From: Dipteris shenzhenensis
Taxonomy: Eukaryota; Polypodiophyta; Polypodiopsida; Gleicheniales
Direction: 5' to 3' (one strand)
DNA length: 64,000 bases
Assembly (NCBI GenBank): GCA_047967505.1
Contig: CM106539.1
Of the stretch, positions 43,790 to 54,019 are shown piece after piece. A program made the translations under genes and the position numbers. Each line of letters begins with the position of its first letter. Position 1 is the stretch's first letter. The notes under the pieces were generated by a model. The model made no database searches. It saw nothing but the letters and a program-made list of their open reading frames with translations, and was not told the DNA's origin.

Positions 43790-45640
43790 TTGTGAGAGAG
43801 AATGAGGAGAAGTAGAGTTTTATAGGAAATGGGTAGCTTTTAGGTAAAGTCAGCTTTTTTTAGTTTTTAAGGTTTTTTTAGTTCTTTTAGGTTCACTATA
43901 AGTAGAACGTTCTTCATTCTCTCTTTCATTTAAAGTTTATTCTTTCACACTCCACGCTTCTCTCCTCTCATCAACCTATTGCAAGATTCTCAAAATTTTC
44001 AAAATGTTGTAAGAGATGAGTTCATTTCCAACCTCTTGCATAAGCAAGAACTTCTAAGAATCAAGTTTTTGTGAATTTGATTTTTTTCCCAAAAACTTGT
44101 TGCATATGCAACAACTTCAAAAACCCATCTTTTGCATTAAATCTTTTTTTCCACAAATTTCCCTCTTTACCTTAAACTTTCATAACCTATTGTCACAAAT
44201 TTCTCTCAGCCTATTGGGCACGCAATAATTTTTTTTTAAAAATAAATTAGAAAACAATCTATTACAAATTTCTCTCTCAACCTCAAAACCACTCAAACCT
44301 CTCTACCTATTGCGTACGCAAGAACTTCAAAACAAAATTTAACCATAAATCTCTCCAAAAACTCTTCTCACGATACTTTATTGATATAACAAATCCATTT
44401 ATAATATTTTTGCTCTCTGTAATATAATAAAATTTTATTAACTAATATTAAAATATAATTTTACTAAAAATATATATTGTTAATCTATAAATTAATATAA
44501 ATATTATATAAAAATATATATAAATACATTAATTTAAAAAATATAATAATGAAAATATTTTTGAATAGGAAGTCTTCTAGCATATATGCTTTATATAATA
44601 CTTATGCTTAAAACAATGAAGAATTAGTGAATGTATTTGTAAGGTAGTTCTTAATATGAAAAATCTCTACAATATTATGTATTTGTAAGGTAGTTCTTAA
44701 TATGAAAAATCTCTACAATATTCTTCTTGCTATTAACTAGATATTAAATTTTAGTTTTAATAAAAATATACATTATTAACTTAAAAACTAATATAAATAT
44801 AATGTAATTATTGTATAAATTTAAATAGATATATAAATTATTAATATTATACATTAATAACATTTAAAATTATGTGTATATTATATACTAATAACCTTTA
44901 AATTTTAAAAACGTATTCAATCGAAGAATTGAATTAATTTAAAAAATAAGAAAATATTAAAATTTACACAAGTATTTTTAGCATGTATGCTTTTCTTCCA
45001 TGTGTATAATACTTATTAGTCAAAGAATGAAGAATTAGATAATGTATTTGTAAGGTAGGTATTTAAAACCATAGAATCTGGTTTTAAATTATGTGTATAT
45101 TATATACTAATAACCTTTAAATTTTAAAAACGTATTCAATCGAAGAATTGAATTAATTTAAAAAATAAGAAAATATTAAAATTTACACAAGTATTTTTAG
45201 CATGTATGCTTTTCTTCCATGTGTATAATACTTATTAGTCAAAGAATGAAGAATTAGATAATGTATTTGTAAGGTAGGTATTTAAAACCATAGAATCTGG
45301 AAGAGGTTTAGCATACTTGCTTATCTTTGTTACAATATGTAATACTTTGCAAAAGGCTTTGTACAAAACTACAGTATCATTGAATCCATATCATTTTTCT
45401 ACTTTAACAACCACCAGATATCCATGGTATGAATCCATGATATGGAATACATATTTCTTATGAATATTTCTTATCACATACTTCTTTATTTCTTCTGATA
45501 CACCATGCAGCATGAATGTAAGAAAATATGAATCGGTGTGCTTTTAGCCTATGTGCTTGTCCCTAATAAGTAGGATACTTTAACTAAGTAGACTTATAAT
45601 TACTTAAAGTAAAGCCTTTGTAAAGGATCGTACCTAGTAT
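43790..45640. other. AT-rich interior spacer of the 19.1-kb element
   Basis: Strongly AT-rich with no protein frame. CACTATAAGTAGAACG at about 43890 could be a plus-strand core promoter reading toward the transposase gene, followed by a CT-rich leader. Short direct repeats (GTATTTGTAAGGTAGTTCTT at about 44633 and 44683) are present. Confidence 0.4.
44866..45303. repeat. 219-bp near-perfect tandem duplication
   Basis: TATGTGTATATTATATACTA at 44871 recurs at 45090, and the copies agree through ACCATAGAATCTGG. By eye they are essentially identical, so the duplication is recent. Confidence 0.9.
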
Positions 45641-45780
45641 TGGATATATCCAACCTATTGCACAAATCAAGAATTTTCTTGATTTGTGCAACATATTAGA
45701 TATACGGTTGGTTGGATAAACTTTAAGCAATTAATACCAAAACATCTTAACCACCGTAAATCCTAAACTTTAAACATTTA

Positions 45781-45953
45781 ATTCCTAAACCCTAAATCCT
45801 AAACTCCTAAACAATAAATCCTAAACTCTAAATCCTAAATCCTAAATCCTAAACCCTAAATCCTAAACCCTAATCCTAAACCCTAACCCTAAATCCTAAA
45901 TCCTAAATCCTAAACCCTAAAACCTAACCCTAAACCCTAACCCTAAAATACAA
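45781..45953. repeat. Telomere-like CCCTAAA array, left arm
   Basis: About 25 units of CCCTAAA, TCCTAAA and ACTCCTAAA, degenerate and internal, with its partner inverted at 47298-47460. Confidence 0.9.
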
Positions 45954-47297
45954 CCAAAATTTAATGAATTTTTTTGATTTGTGCAACAGGTTGGATATAT
46001 CCCCCAACCTATTGCTCAAGCAACAGGTTGGGGGATATATCCAACCTGTTGCACAAATCAAGAATTTACTTGATTTGTGCAACAGATTGGATATATGGTG
46101 GGCTATTGCTTGAGCAACAGGTTGGGGGATATATCCAAACTGTTCCACAAGTCAAGAATTTTCTTAATTTGTACAACAGGTTGGATTGAGCAACAGGTTG
46201 GGGGATATATCCAACCTATTACACAAATCAAGAAAATTCCTTGATTTGTGCAACAAATTGGATATACCTCCCAACTTGTTGTAAGAGGTTGGGAGTGTAT
46301 CCCCAACCTATTGCTTGAGCAAAATGTTGGGGGATATTCAACATGTTGCACAAATCAATAATTTTCTTGATTTGTGCAACAGATTGGATATATTCCCCAA
46401 CCTGTTGCTCAAGCAATAGATTGGCAGATATATAAAACTTGTTCTAGAAGTCAAGAATTTTCTTGATTTGTGCAACAGGTTGATATACCCCCCAACCTGT
46501 TACCCACCAACCCCCCAACCGTATATCCAATCTGTTGCACAAATCAAGAAAATTCTTGATTTTTGTAATTTTTTTGATTTGTGCAACAGGTTGGATATAT
46601 CCCCCAACCTGTTGCTCAAATCCCAGATATACAACCTGTTGCACAAAAAAAAAAAAAAGCAACAGGTTGGAAGATATATCCAACCTATTGCACAAATAAA
46701 AAAAATTACAAAAATTAAGAATTTTCTTGATTTGTGCAGCAGATTGGATATATGGTTGGGGGATATCCAACCTGTTGCACAAATCAATAAATTTCTTGAT
46801 TTGTGCAACACGGTTGGGAGATATCCAACCTGTTGCACAAATCAATAATTTTCTTGATTTGTGCAACAGATTGGATATATTCTCCAACCTGTTGCTCGAG
46901 CAATAGGTTGGGGGATATATACAACTTATTCTACAAGTCAAGAATTTTCTTGATTTGTGCAACACGTTGATATACCCCTCAACCTGTTACTCAATATATC
47001 CAACCTGTTCCACAAGTCAAGAATTTTCTTGATTTGTGCAACAGGTTGGATATATCCCCCAACCTATTGCTCAATCCAACCTGTTGCACAAATCAAGAAA
47101 ATTCTTGACTTGTGGAACAGGTTGGATATATCCCCCAATCACTCAAGCAACAGGTTAGGGGTGCACCCCCAACCGTATATCCAATTTGTTGCATAAATCA
47201 AGAAAATTCTTGATTTTTGTAATTTTTTTGATTTGTGCAACAGGTTGGATATATCCCCCAACCTGTTGCACAAATCAAAAAAATTCATTAAATTTTG

Positions 47298-47460
47298 GTT
47301 TTATTTTAGGGTTAGGGTTTTGAGTTTAGGGTTTAGGATTTAGGATTTAGGAATTAGGGTTTAGGATTTAGAGTTTAGGGTTTAGGGTTTAGGATTTATT
47401 GTTTAGGAGTTTAGGATTTAGGGTTTAGGAATTAAATGTTTAAAGTTTAGGATTTACGGT
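47298..47460. repeat. Telomere-like TTTAGGG array, right arm
   Basis: Inverted partner of 45781-45953; units TTTAGGG, TTTAGGA and GTTTAGGA. Confidence 0.9.
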
Positions 47461-47646
47461 GGTTAAGATGTTTTGGTATTAATTGTTTAAAGTTTAGGAT
47501 GTAGGGTTTAGGTTTAATGCCTTCTCTGCTGGTTTTGATATAAAAGTTATTAAGTAATAATAAGCTCAATGATTATTTATTGTGTCTTTTTTTGAGTTGC
47601 TAATCTATTTTTGTACATAAAACAGGTATTCACCCTAACAGAGGGT

Positions 47647-49115
47647 ATGGATGTGGTGTTATATAAGAAGAATGAAGTGGTGGCTTTTGGATGAATTCAT
47701 AGTCTTGATTCTATGAATGTGTGTCATTTCCAACGTTGTGGTGAGAGAAGATGTGTAGTGATAATCACCAACATTGTAAATCCTGAAGTACATTTAAAAT
47801 ATCCACATGGAGACTTTGAAACATTGGGAGATATCTTACAATGTGACATATTTGATATGCAAGCACACAGAATGCTCTGGGACCAAGACGAAATTGTTCC
47901 AAAGACATACTTTCAAGATATCAAGAAAACTTATTTTGAGGGGGAAAAAGTAGAGATGTTATCTTGCTCTAGAGAAGTTATAGAAATTGGCAACTTTAAG
48001 GGCTATGCTCAGAGATTTCTTTGTATAGTGGAGATAATTAAGTTGACTAGTGCAAGTGTCATTCAAAATGCAATGGATAGTACTTCACATCTAGACGTCC
48101 ATAATACTATGTCTCATCTACAAGTTCATAGTACTTGTAAATGGGGGTTAGCTTTCTTGAAATCAAGTTTGCTCAAGACAGTCTCCTTCAATGTCATGGA
48201 AGACAGAACATAATATGATCAGAAGAAAAGGACTATAACACAAATGGGATCCAAATTGATAAGAAGCTATAGTAGTGATCAAGAGTATCATAGTGGCATG
48301 CTCACAGGTATTGAGGACATTATAGTAACAGATGTTGATGTAGAAAAGGTTTCTTGTGTTGCAAGTGACTCAAATATACTCATTGGTATAGAAGAGACTC
48401 GAACATGCTCACTGGTATATAAGACTTGTCTTGTGTTGCAAGTGACTCGAACAGGCTCATTGGTATAGAAGACTTGTCCTGTGTTGCAAGTGACTCGAAC
48501 AAGCTCAGTGGTATAGAAGACTTGTCTTATGTTGCAAGTGACTCAAACATGCTTACTAATATAGAAGACTTGTCTTGTGTTGAGAATAATAAGATGGGAC
48601 CACAAAGAAAAATACATGCAAAGATTGATGGGATAAGTGATGTAATAACAGGAATTAATGATATTAGTGACAATGATCATGATGTTACCACTCAAATGCA
48701 GGGCAAAAGGGCCAGAGAATCTAAGACTTGTCATGTTGTTCGTAATATTGTTGCTAGCATGCCAGAGAATATAGATGGGAGAATCTTGAGTTACGAAGGA
48801 GAAAGAGTTCAACCACAAAATTTAAGAGGCATTGGCAACAAATTGACATCAATGAACATGTCTACCAGATTGCCATTTCCAAAATATTATAAGGTATCAA
48901 ATAATTCTCAAGCCCACATAGCATTTGATTATAAAGATGAAGATTCAAGGGAAATGGATTCGAGGTTCGATGGGCTTACAATTGGAAAACACAAGACACT
49001 ATTTACAAAAAGAAAGTATGTGAGTGTGAAGAGGCGAAGAATCATGGCATCAATTCCAGAATCAAAGAGACATGTAATGTTATCCGAGGAGAATATGGAA
49101 AGGATGCTTATGTGA
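47647..49115 (+). pseudogene. N-terminal region of the element's transposase gene
   Basis: Just after an acceptor-like ACATAAAACAG, the ATG at 47647 starts MDVVLYKKNEVVAFG; a TGA follows, then ERRCVVIITNIVNPEVHLKY and PHGDFETLGDILQCDIF. That pattern (VxLY-x-VAxG, then C-V-V-I, then L-P-DxxTLGD) recalls the small C-terminal domain of plant TNP1/EnSpm-like proteins (tentative). A TAA at 48211 and a shift at about 48420 interrupt it. A 16-residue repeat (DLSCVASDSNRLIGIE) is repeated about five times at 48340-48590, followed by a charged, basic region to 49115. In frame beyond the next TGA lies the Cys-rich start of the catalytic part. Confidence 0.45.
48340..48590 (+). repeat. 48-bp coding tandem repeat (16 aa, about 5 copies)
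   Basis: Unit encoding SCVASDSN-x-L-x-GIEDL. One copy has shifted frame (CLVLQVTRTGSLV). Copies differ at a few bases. Confidence 0.9.
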
Positions 49116-51435
49116 GCTTGTTGCAAGAGATTTTGCATTAGAAAAGTTGGGAAAGATGATTGTGTAGCCATATGCCTTGGTATTTGGAGTAAGACAATGC
49201 CTAATAGACATAACTATCTTCTTCAAGAGTTTTCATGCTTTCTTCATCAAGGCACTAATCAAGATTTGAGCACAAGACACTGTAAACCTAGATTGAAACC
49301 CATGGTTAATGGGAGATCCATTTGCAATCGAGGATATCAATGGTTAACTGGACTATCACATGGCACATACTGGACCATCTGGGCAGAGGTGAAAGGAAAA
49401 GTGGTTCATACAATTCATGGAAATACCTACAAGCTTAAATGCCATGGAAGCACTATATAAATGCAACCGCAACATTAAAGCAAGTTCTCGAAGACCATGC
49501 ATTACCACAGCCTCATCTTCAACAAACAATGCTAGATGGAGTGTCGAATGTCAACAACATCTTCCTTTGGGAATGACAAAGAAGGTCGTCCTAGAAACTG
49601 TCAATAAAACTTTACAAGATAGAGATGAGAGCATGATTTCACGGTCAACCTTGTACAAAATTTGGCATAGAGATTTTTGCCATGTCAAGACACCATCAAA
49701 GCAAAGGATGTCAAAATGTAAGACATGTGATGAATTAAAAAATGCCATTGAGCATAGTAAATGTGAGCAGCAGCAAGGAAGATATATTAAATGGTGATCA
49801 ATCCATTTATGTCATGTGTAGGATGCTCGAAAGTTGTGTGCTTCTTGGAGAGAGGAAGCTCTTTCACATGTCGATAAGTCCATGTGCATCACCATTGATG
49901 GCATGGACCAGAATACAACAACTTTGCCATGATATAGACATATCCCACCGGCATTGGAGGGCACATGTGGACTAAAAACACACTTGTATGAAGTATTAGT
50001 ACATGGATACCGAATCTTTTGTGATGTATGGATTGATAGTTTGCATGACCATGATAGTAACCAAGTTGTTACATCAATCATGAAAGCAATAAGAAAGGCT
50101 AGAGATGCTCATGGATGTTTAACACATTGCGAATACAAGCTGATAATTGTTGGAGAGAGAACAAGAATAAATATATATTTGCTTTATGCTCTATGCTGGT
50201 TGGTTTGAAAATATTTGAAGAAGTGGAAGTTGGCTTTATTCTTGTCGGCCATACACATGAAGACATAGATCAAATCTTCAGTGTTATCTCTGGTGAGTTG
50301 AAGTCAATGGATGTTTTGACAATGGAGGATATGCTATTTCGAATTGGGAAAAAAATTGGAGGGTCTCGCAAGGAAGAATCAGAATTGGCTATCTTAGAGA
50401 GGATGGTAGATTGGAGAGCATTCATACAGCCACATTTACAAGCAGGAGATGATACCCTAATAGGACACACAAATCCACACTAGTTTCGGTTTCACATGCA
50501 TAACAATATTCCAGTGATGCAATGGAAGCACTACTCAGTAGATGGAGATAATTTATGGAGTGAGTCACATGATTTATCACAACGAATAATTCCATTGGAG
50601 GAAACTAGATTTGTTCTTGCAAAAAAAAAATCACTTGACATATATGAAATGAAAGGCTTAAAAGCCTTCATTAAACATCTTCAAAATATGATGCAAAAAT
50701 ATCCAGAGCAATCAACTAAGAATTTGGAGGCAATTAAATCAACTGAAGCACTTATCCAATCTTTAAAAAGACAAGAATACTTAATGAGCATTGAACACTG
50801 TGAATCCTTTTGGTCGGAACAAGCTAGGTCACCAAGTTTTCCTTTGGATATAAATATGTTAGTAGATATGGAGGAAGCAGAGGAATGCCTTTTACCTCGA
50901 AAATATTGTGGTAGGAAGGGAGACAAACCCTTACCGGAGTTTATACCATCTAATGAGATTGAAGAGGGACTATTTGTTGCAGTTTGGGCATCTTGATCCA
51001 AGTTCAGAGTTGGATGACCAAGGTGGCCCAATTAGGGTTGCAAAGGTTGCTAAGATAGAAAGGGATGACAAGGGAACTCCTATAACATTCATAGCTAATT
51101 TATGGTATGAACCAAAGCCATTGAAAAATCTCTCGAGAAGATATACAATAAAAGAACTCTATGAGGGATTCTTGCAAAAGAAACGTAAATGGGTTCCAAA
51201 TAATGAGGGATTAACAGAGGTGGAAGTCAGTAGCATTATTCATTGCTGGAAATCGAGGACAGGAAGTTTGAAAAGAAGCATGGATACAATGTTGAAAAAT
51301 GTATCACAATCCCTGATCCAAGTCATGCCCATATTAAACATCATTTGGCAAGACTTGACCCATCAAGCGCAAATACATTACATGACTCTGATGACTCTGA
51401 ACGAGATTCAGATGCATAAGATAATGTTTTGTATG
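49116..51435 (+). pseudogene. DDE/RNase H-like transposase of the 19.1-kb element (DUF7869-like)
   Basis: In order: a Cys-rich start (ACCKRFCIRKVGKDDC), a helical block (SICNRGYQWLTGLSHGTYW), LYKIWHRDFCHV and a CKTC knuckle (about 49720). The catalytic fold follows: ITIDGMDQNTTTLP with the first Asp at 49897, VLVHGYRIFCDVW, HDSNQVVTSIM, a frameshift at about 50120, QADNCWRENKNKYIFALCSM with Asp at 50142, and VGHTHEDIDQIFSVI with acidic residues at 50259-50270. Downstream come a coiled-coil (50640-50790) and a WYEPK-containing C-terminus after a shift at about 50990. The three acidic blocks and GHTHEDID are those of the eukaryotic DUF7869 family as I recall it. At least four stops/shifts make this copy inactive. 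Confidence 0.75.
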
Positions 51436-51444
51436 CTTTTTTCC

Positions 51445-51600
51445 ATACAAATGGTGTATTTATAGACCACCAATAAGATAATGTATTGTATGCTTTGTTT
51501 AAAAAAAAAAGGGTGTATCTATACACCACTTATATATTGAATTCAACAACCTCTTTTTTAAAAAACAATGGTGTATCTATACACCACTTATTTGTTGAAT
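51445..51600. repeat. Right subterminal repeats
   Basis: GATAATGTWTTGTATGCTTT twice, and GGTGTATCTATACACCACTT twice with a shared ATTGAATTCA tail. The palindrome GGTGTATCTATACACC parallels GGTGTACATATACACC in the left subterminal region. Confidence 0.8.
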
Positions 51601-51917
51601 TCAGCAAACTCTTTTCATATGGTGTCATATTTTCACTTTATCAGTATAGTGTTAAAATTGAACTGGAGTTAGGAGACTATTGTTATTATTATTATAGTTA
51701 TTGGATGGGGGCACCATGCACAAGTTTGGGAATTATAGCTTCATTGAGCCATATTTTTTTTTAATTAGAGGTCACCACTTGACTTTTTAGCTTAATAAGG
51801 CCATATTTGTATATAAGTGACCCATTTAGTGCTCTAAAAAACCCAATTTTTGAGCTCACTAAGTGAAGTTGACTAGAGAGGATATGCTCCAAAAAAAAGT
51901 CCAAACCAAGAGAGAAA

Positions 51918-51942
51918 GTCCAAAAATTTTGAATAGTGCGTT
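51918..51942 (-). repeat. Right terminal inverted repeat
   Basis: The minus strand reads AACGCACTATTCAAAATTTT and continues TGGAC; it differs from the left end at one base in 24. Confidence 0.7.
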
Positions 51943-51946
51943 ACAT
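51943..51946. other. Right target-site duplication ACAT
   Basis: Matches 32849-32852. Using it, the minus-strand host frame reads AHMLYCM across the join into CSQRKQ. Confidence 0.65.
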
Positions 51947-52355
51947 GCAATAAAGCATGTGAGCAATGCATTTGCGCCTATCTCATAACCATGCAAGCAC
52001 TTGAGGGTTTTCAAATCACTAGCAAGATTCCATTCAACTCAAAATGTTCCATGGCCATTTACTATCCGTGTTTGCCCTTCCTCTTCTCTTCAGATTGTAG
52101 ATGGGATTCCTATTCTATCTCTAGAACCCACTTTAATGTCTCATGGCACTCTTTTAGAGTCTCAAATGCTGCAAGCCACCATATATCTTTCTTTGATTGC
52201 ATTGAGAAATCTTGCTCTACTTCCTTGTTTACTTGAATAAAGGCTAAGGCTTTATTCATAATGCAAATGCTCCCTCTCTCTAACTAGAATTCTTTCACCG
52301 ATTGAGCTTCATCCATTTTGATGACAAATATGAGCTTTCCATTGCATTTTGTACA
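51947..52355 (-). pseudogene. Outer host gene, middle part
   Basis: Minus-strand frames read ALAFIQVNKEVEQDFSMQSK then KDIWWLAAFETLKECHETLK, and, after shifts, EWNLASDLKTLKCLHGYEIG or RKCIAHMLYCM up to the element edge. Composition is protein-like and the last frame joins that at 32852. This block lies between the copia-2 inversion breakpoint and the right end of the DNA element. The function is that of the outer transposase-like gene, not recognised. Confidence 0.45.
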
Positions 52356-52696
52356 TTGAGCTGCATTTTCCTGGCTTGCGTATTTGTGCTGTACATTTTT
52401 GCCAAAGTATCCCATGCCTCCTTTGGCATACTTGCATCCTGAATATGCACGATCATAGAATCTGAAATATTGATAGACAGCCAGTACATAACTTTTCTGG
52501 CTCTCTCATGCCATCCTTTAAATGCTTGCATTTCCTGTTGATTGGGAATATTAGGAAGAACTGGTTCTTCTTCATTTCCTATAATGAACTCCCATAGCCT
52601 TTTCCCATAAGGAAATTTGTCATTCTAAACTTCCATGCTTGGAAGTTGTTCGTCAAGCTTTTTAGTGACAATCTGTGAAAGAGAATCAGACGCCAT
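52356..52696 (-). pseudogene. Copia-2 gag, 5' part (inverted)
   Basis: The ATG at 52696 on the minus strand gives MASDSLSQIVTKKLDE; a frameshift follows, then FIIGNEEEPVLPNIPNQQEM and WLSINISDSMIVHI. Homology to copia-1 gag ends abruptly at 52356 (GCAGCTCAA), the inversion breakpoint. Confidence 0.85.
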
Positions 52697-53224
52697 TACA
52701 GAACACTGTAAAATATTCTGTCACTACAAAAAACACAGCTTCTGCCTCACAAGGACAAATCTGCAAAACTGACGAAAGTGGTATTTGACCACACAGTCAC
52801 TTCCTAGTGACGATTTTGCATGAACAGGCAATAAGGATGATTTTGTAACTCCCAATATCTCTGCGCATAGGCATACGATGCAATTTCTGTGACAACTTTT
52901 CACCGACCTGCAGAGCAATGGTCGCATAGCAAAAATAGGGCCTTTTTCTCAGTGCTTGCAGAGAACTTTTGCCTCCAAAACGGGCCCCAAAATGGCCTCG
53001 AATCAGAAAAATAAAGTCACCAAGGGCTTTGCCCTTGCCCACAGCATATACTGCCCTCTTGCCACGCGAAGGGCGTTTCAATCTGAGACAATGCACTCTT
53101 GCACTTTCCGATTGTGCTACCTGCAGAGATTTGCTCCCAAACTCAAAAAAGGAAAGCAACACTGGTCCTCTTACCAGGACACCACGAACTTGGTTTGCTT
53201 TCTTGAGCTCCTTACCACGAACCA

Positions 53225-53237
53225 GGCTTTGATACCA
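53225..53237 (-). other. Copia-2 primer-binding site (inverted)
   Basis: The minus strand reads TGGTATCAAAGCC, one change from the copia-1 site, directly after the 5' LTR. Confidence 0.9.
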
Positions 53238-53563
53238 TGTAAAGATAGTGGGAGAGAAGGAAGGAGTCTCACTTGCAGCTTTCTCACATAGACAATGGGG
53301 GAATACACACAAAGGTGGAGGCTGAAAACAATTTTCCTCTTCTTAGTTGTGAAAGCCAAAAGAACTCTAGTACAAAGAAATAGAAGAACCCTATATGTGG
53401 GTCTCAAACCAAACTCAGCTAACTAAGGGGCATACTAACTGAGCCATGAACTAGAGCACATAAGGATAGCTGTCATCCAGCTGCATCTGTAGCTAACAAG
53501 TTGGTGACATAAATGCACAATGGTCACCCTGGCATATCACGAGTGGAGCTCGATATCTCAACA
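53238..53563 (-). repeat. Copia-2 5' LTR (inverted), 326 bp
   Basis: TGTTGAGATATCGAGC...ATCTTTACA on the minus strand. A ~25-bp internal deletion relative to the other LTRs removes the segment around GGTACACCGCCCATGAATAA. Confidence 0.93.
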
Positions 53564-53568
53564 GACAC

Positions 53569-54019
53569 AAGCACCTATGTGTGCAAGTTGTTGAAGAGGT
53601 CATGAAGGACTTCAAGGATATTGTGGATGCAAAGGATATACTTGCAACTTGTGACATTGCCAGTGTAAGTCGAGAAGATTACACATCTATTTTCAAAATT
53701 TTCAAGTTTGCTATTTTGGAAAAGTATAAGAAGTCTACAATTCCCCTACCCACACCTTGGTCTATAAGACATGCACGGCAAGAAACAAACCAACGTGTAA
53801 GAGAAATGCTTGGAGGGTACTATTGCGTAAGGGGCACAATGACTTGGAAGAGTAAAAAGAAATCTGGGTGGTTGCAAACCTTTGAGATGAATGCTTTCAA
53901 CAATGTCTACTTAGATGTTGAGAAACCGCAACAAGCAATGGTCAAATTCTATGGCATGAGAGAAGATGGTAAGAGGAAATCCATTACAACATTGCACTTT
54001 ACTTAGTTCATTTCCTATA
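53569..54019 (+). pseudogene. Outer host gene segment carried in the inversion
   Basis: An open frame runs from the target duplication to a TAG at 54004: VQVVEEVMKDFKDIVDAKDI, EDYTSIFKIFKFAILEKYKK, PWSIRHARQETNQRVREMLG, GYYCVRGTMTWKSKKKSGWL. It now lies on the plus strand, but before inversion it was on the minus strand and continued, across the GTGTC site, the exon at 58172-58296 (DVIGILRDPRHKH). No stop codon interrupts the 140 codons. Not a recognised domain; the K-rich RGTMTWKSKKK patch looks nucleic-acid binding. Confidence 0.6.

Larger units (their letters stand above)
45640..47500. repeat. Foldback of telomere-like repeats around palindromic minisatellite units
   Basis: The outer arms (45721-45955 and about 47280-47492) are inverted copies beginning CTTTAARCAATTAATACC. 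They consist largely of CCCTAAA/TCCTAAA repeats on the left and TTTAGGG/TTTAGGA on the right. The core (45960-47290) is a chain of dyad-symmetric units built from GATTTGTGCAACAGGTTGG, ATATATCCCCCAACCTGTTG and their complements, so each unit is itself a hairpin. No protein frame is credible here. Confidence 0.9.
32853..51942. mobile_element. 19.1-kb DNA transposon with divergent gene pair (about 13.5 kb without nested copia)
   Basis: Terminal inverted repeats are AACRCACTATTCAAAATTTT plus four or five more bases (32853-32877 and 51918-51942; one mismatch in 24). Both ends carry subterminal repeats built on GGTGTA...TACACC (33026-33340 on the left, 51445-51600 on the right). The 4-bp ACAT duplication flanks the unit, and removing the unit plus one ACAT reconnects the host frame (...HMLYCM|CSQRK...). 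Inside are a plus-strand transposase gene near the right end, a long minus-strand gene of unknown function, a mirror polypurine tract and a telomere-like foldback. The outermost CACTA bases recall CACTA elements, but the encoded transposase type and the 4-bp duplication do not fit that superfamily. Confidence 0.7.

Noticed and set aside
43206-43805. 199-residue Gly/Glu/Arg-rich ORF and its complementary Pro/Ser-rich ORF
   Set aside because: Both arise from the polypurine/polypyrimidine tract, in which stop codons are rare by composition. There is no domain and no codon signal.
45930-47196. Many Asn/Cys/Gly-containing ORFs and a CRISPR-like look of regularly repeated units
   Set aside because: The repeats are dyad-symmetric minisatellite units with no unique spacers, in a plant genome. 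The frames are repeats in translation.
45781-47460. A true chromosome end or telomere fusion
   Set aside because: The CCCTAAA units are degenerate, short (under 200 bp per arm), point outward from a shared palindromic core and lie within a transposon. A fusion would usually show longer, purer arrays meeting head to head.
32853-51942. Classifying the 19.1-kb element as an ordinary CACTA transposon because its end contains CACTA
   Set aside because: The bases outside CACTA are also inverted at both ends, the flanking triplets (ACA and CGT) do not form a 3-bp duplication, and the catalytic blocks are not TNP2-like.
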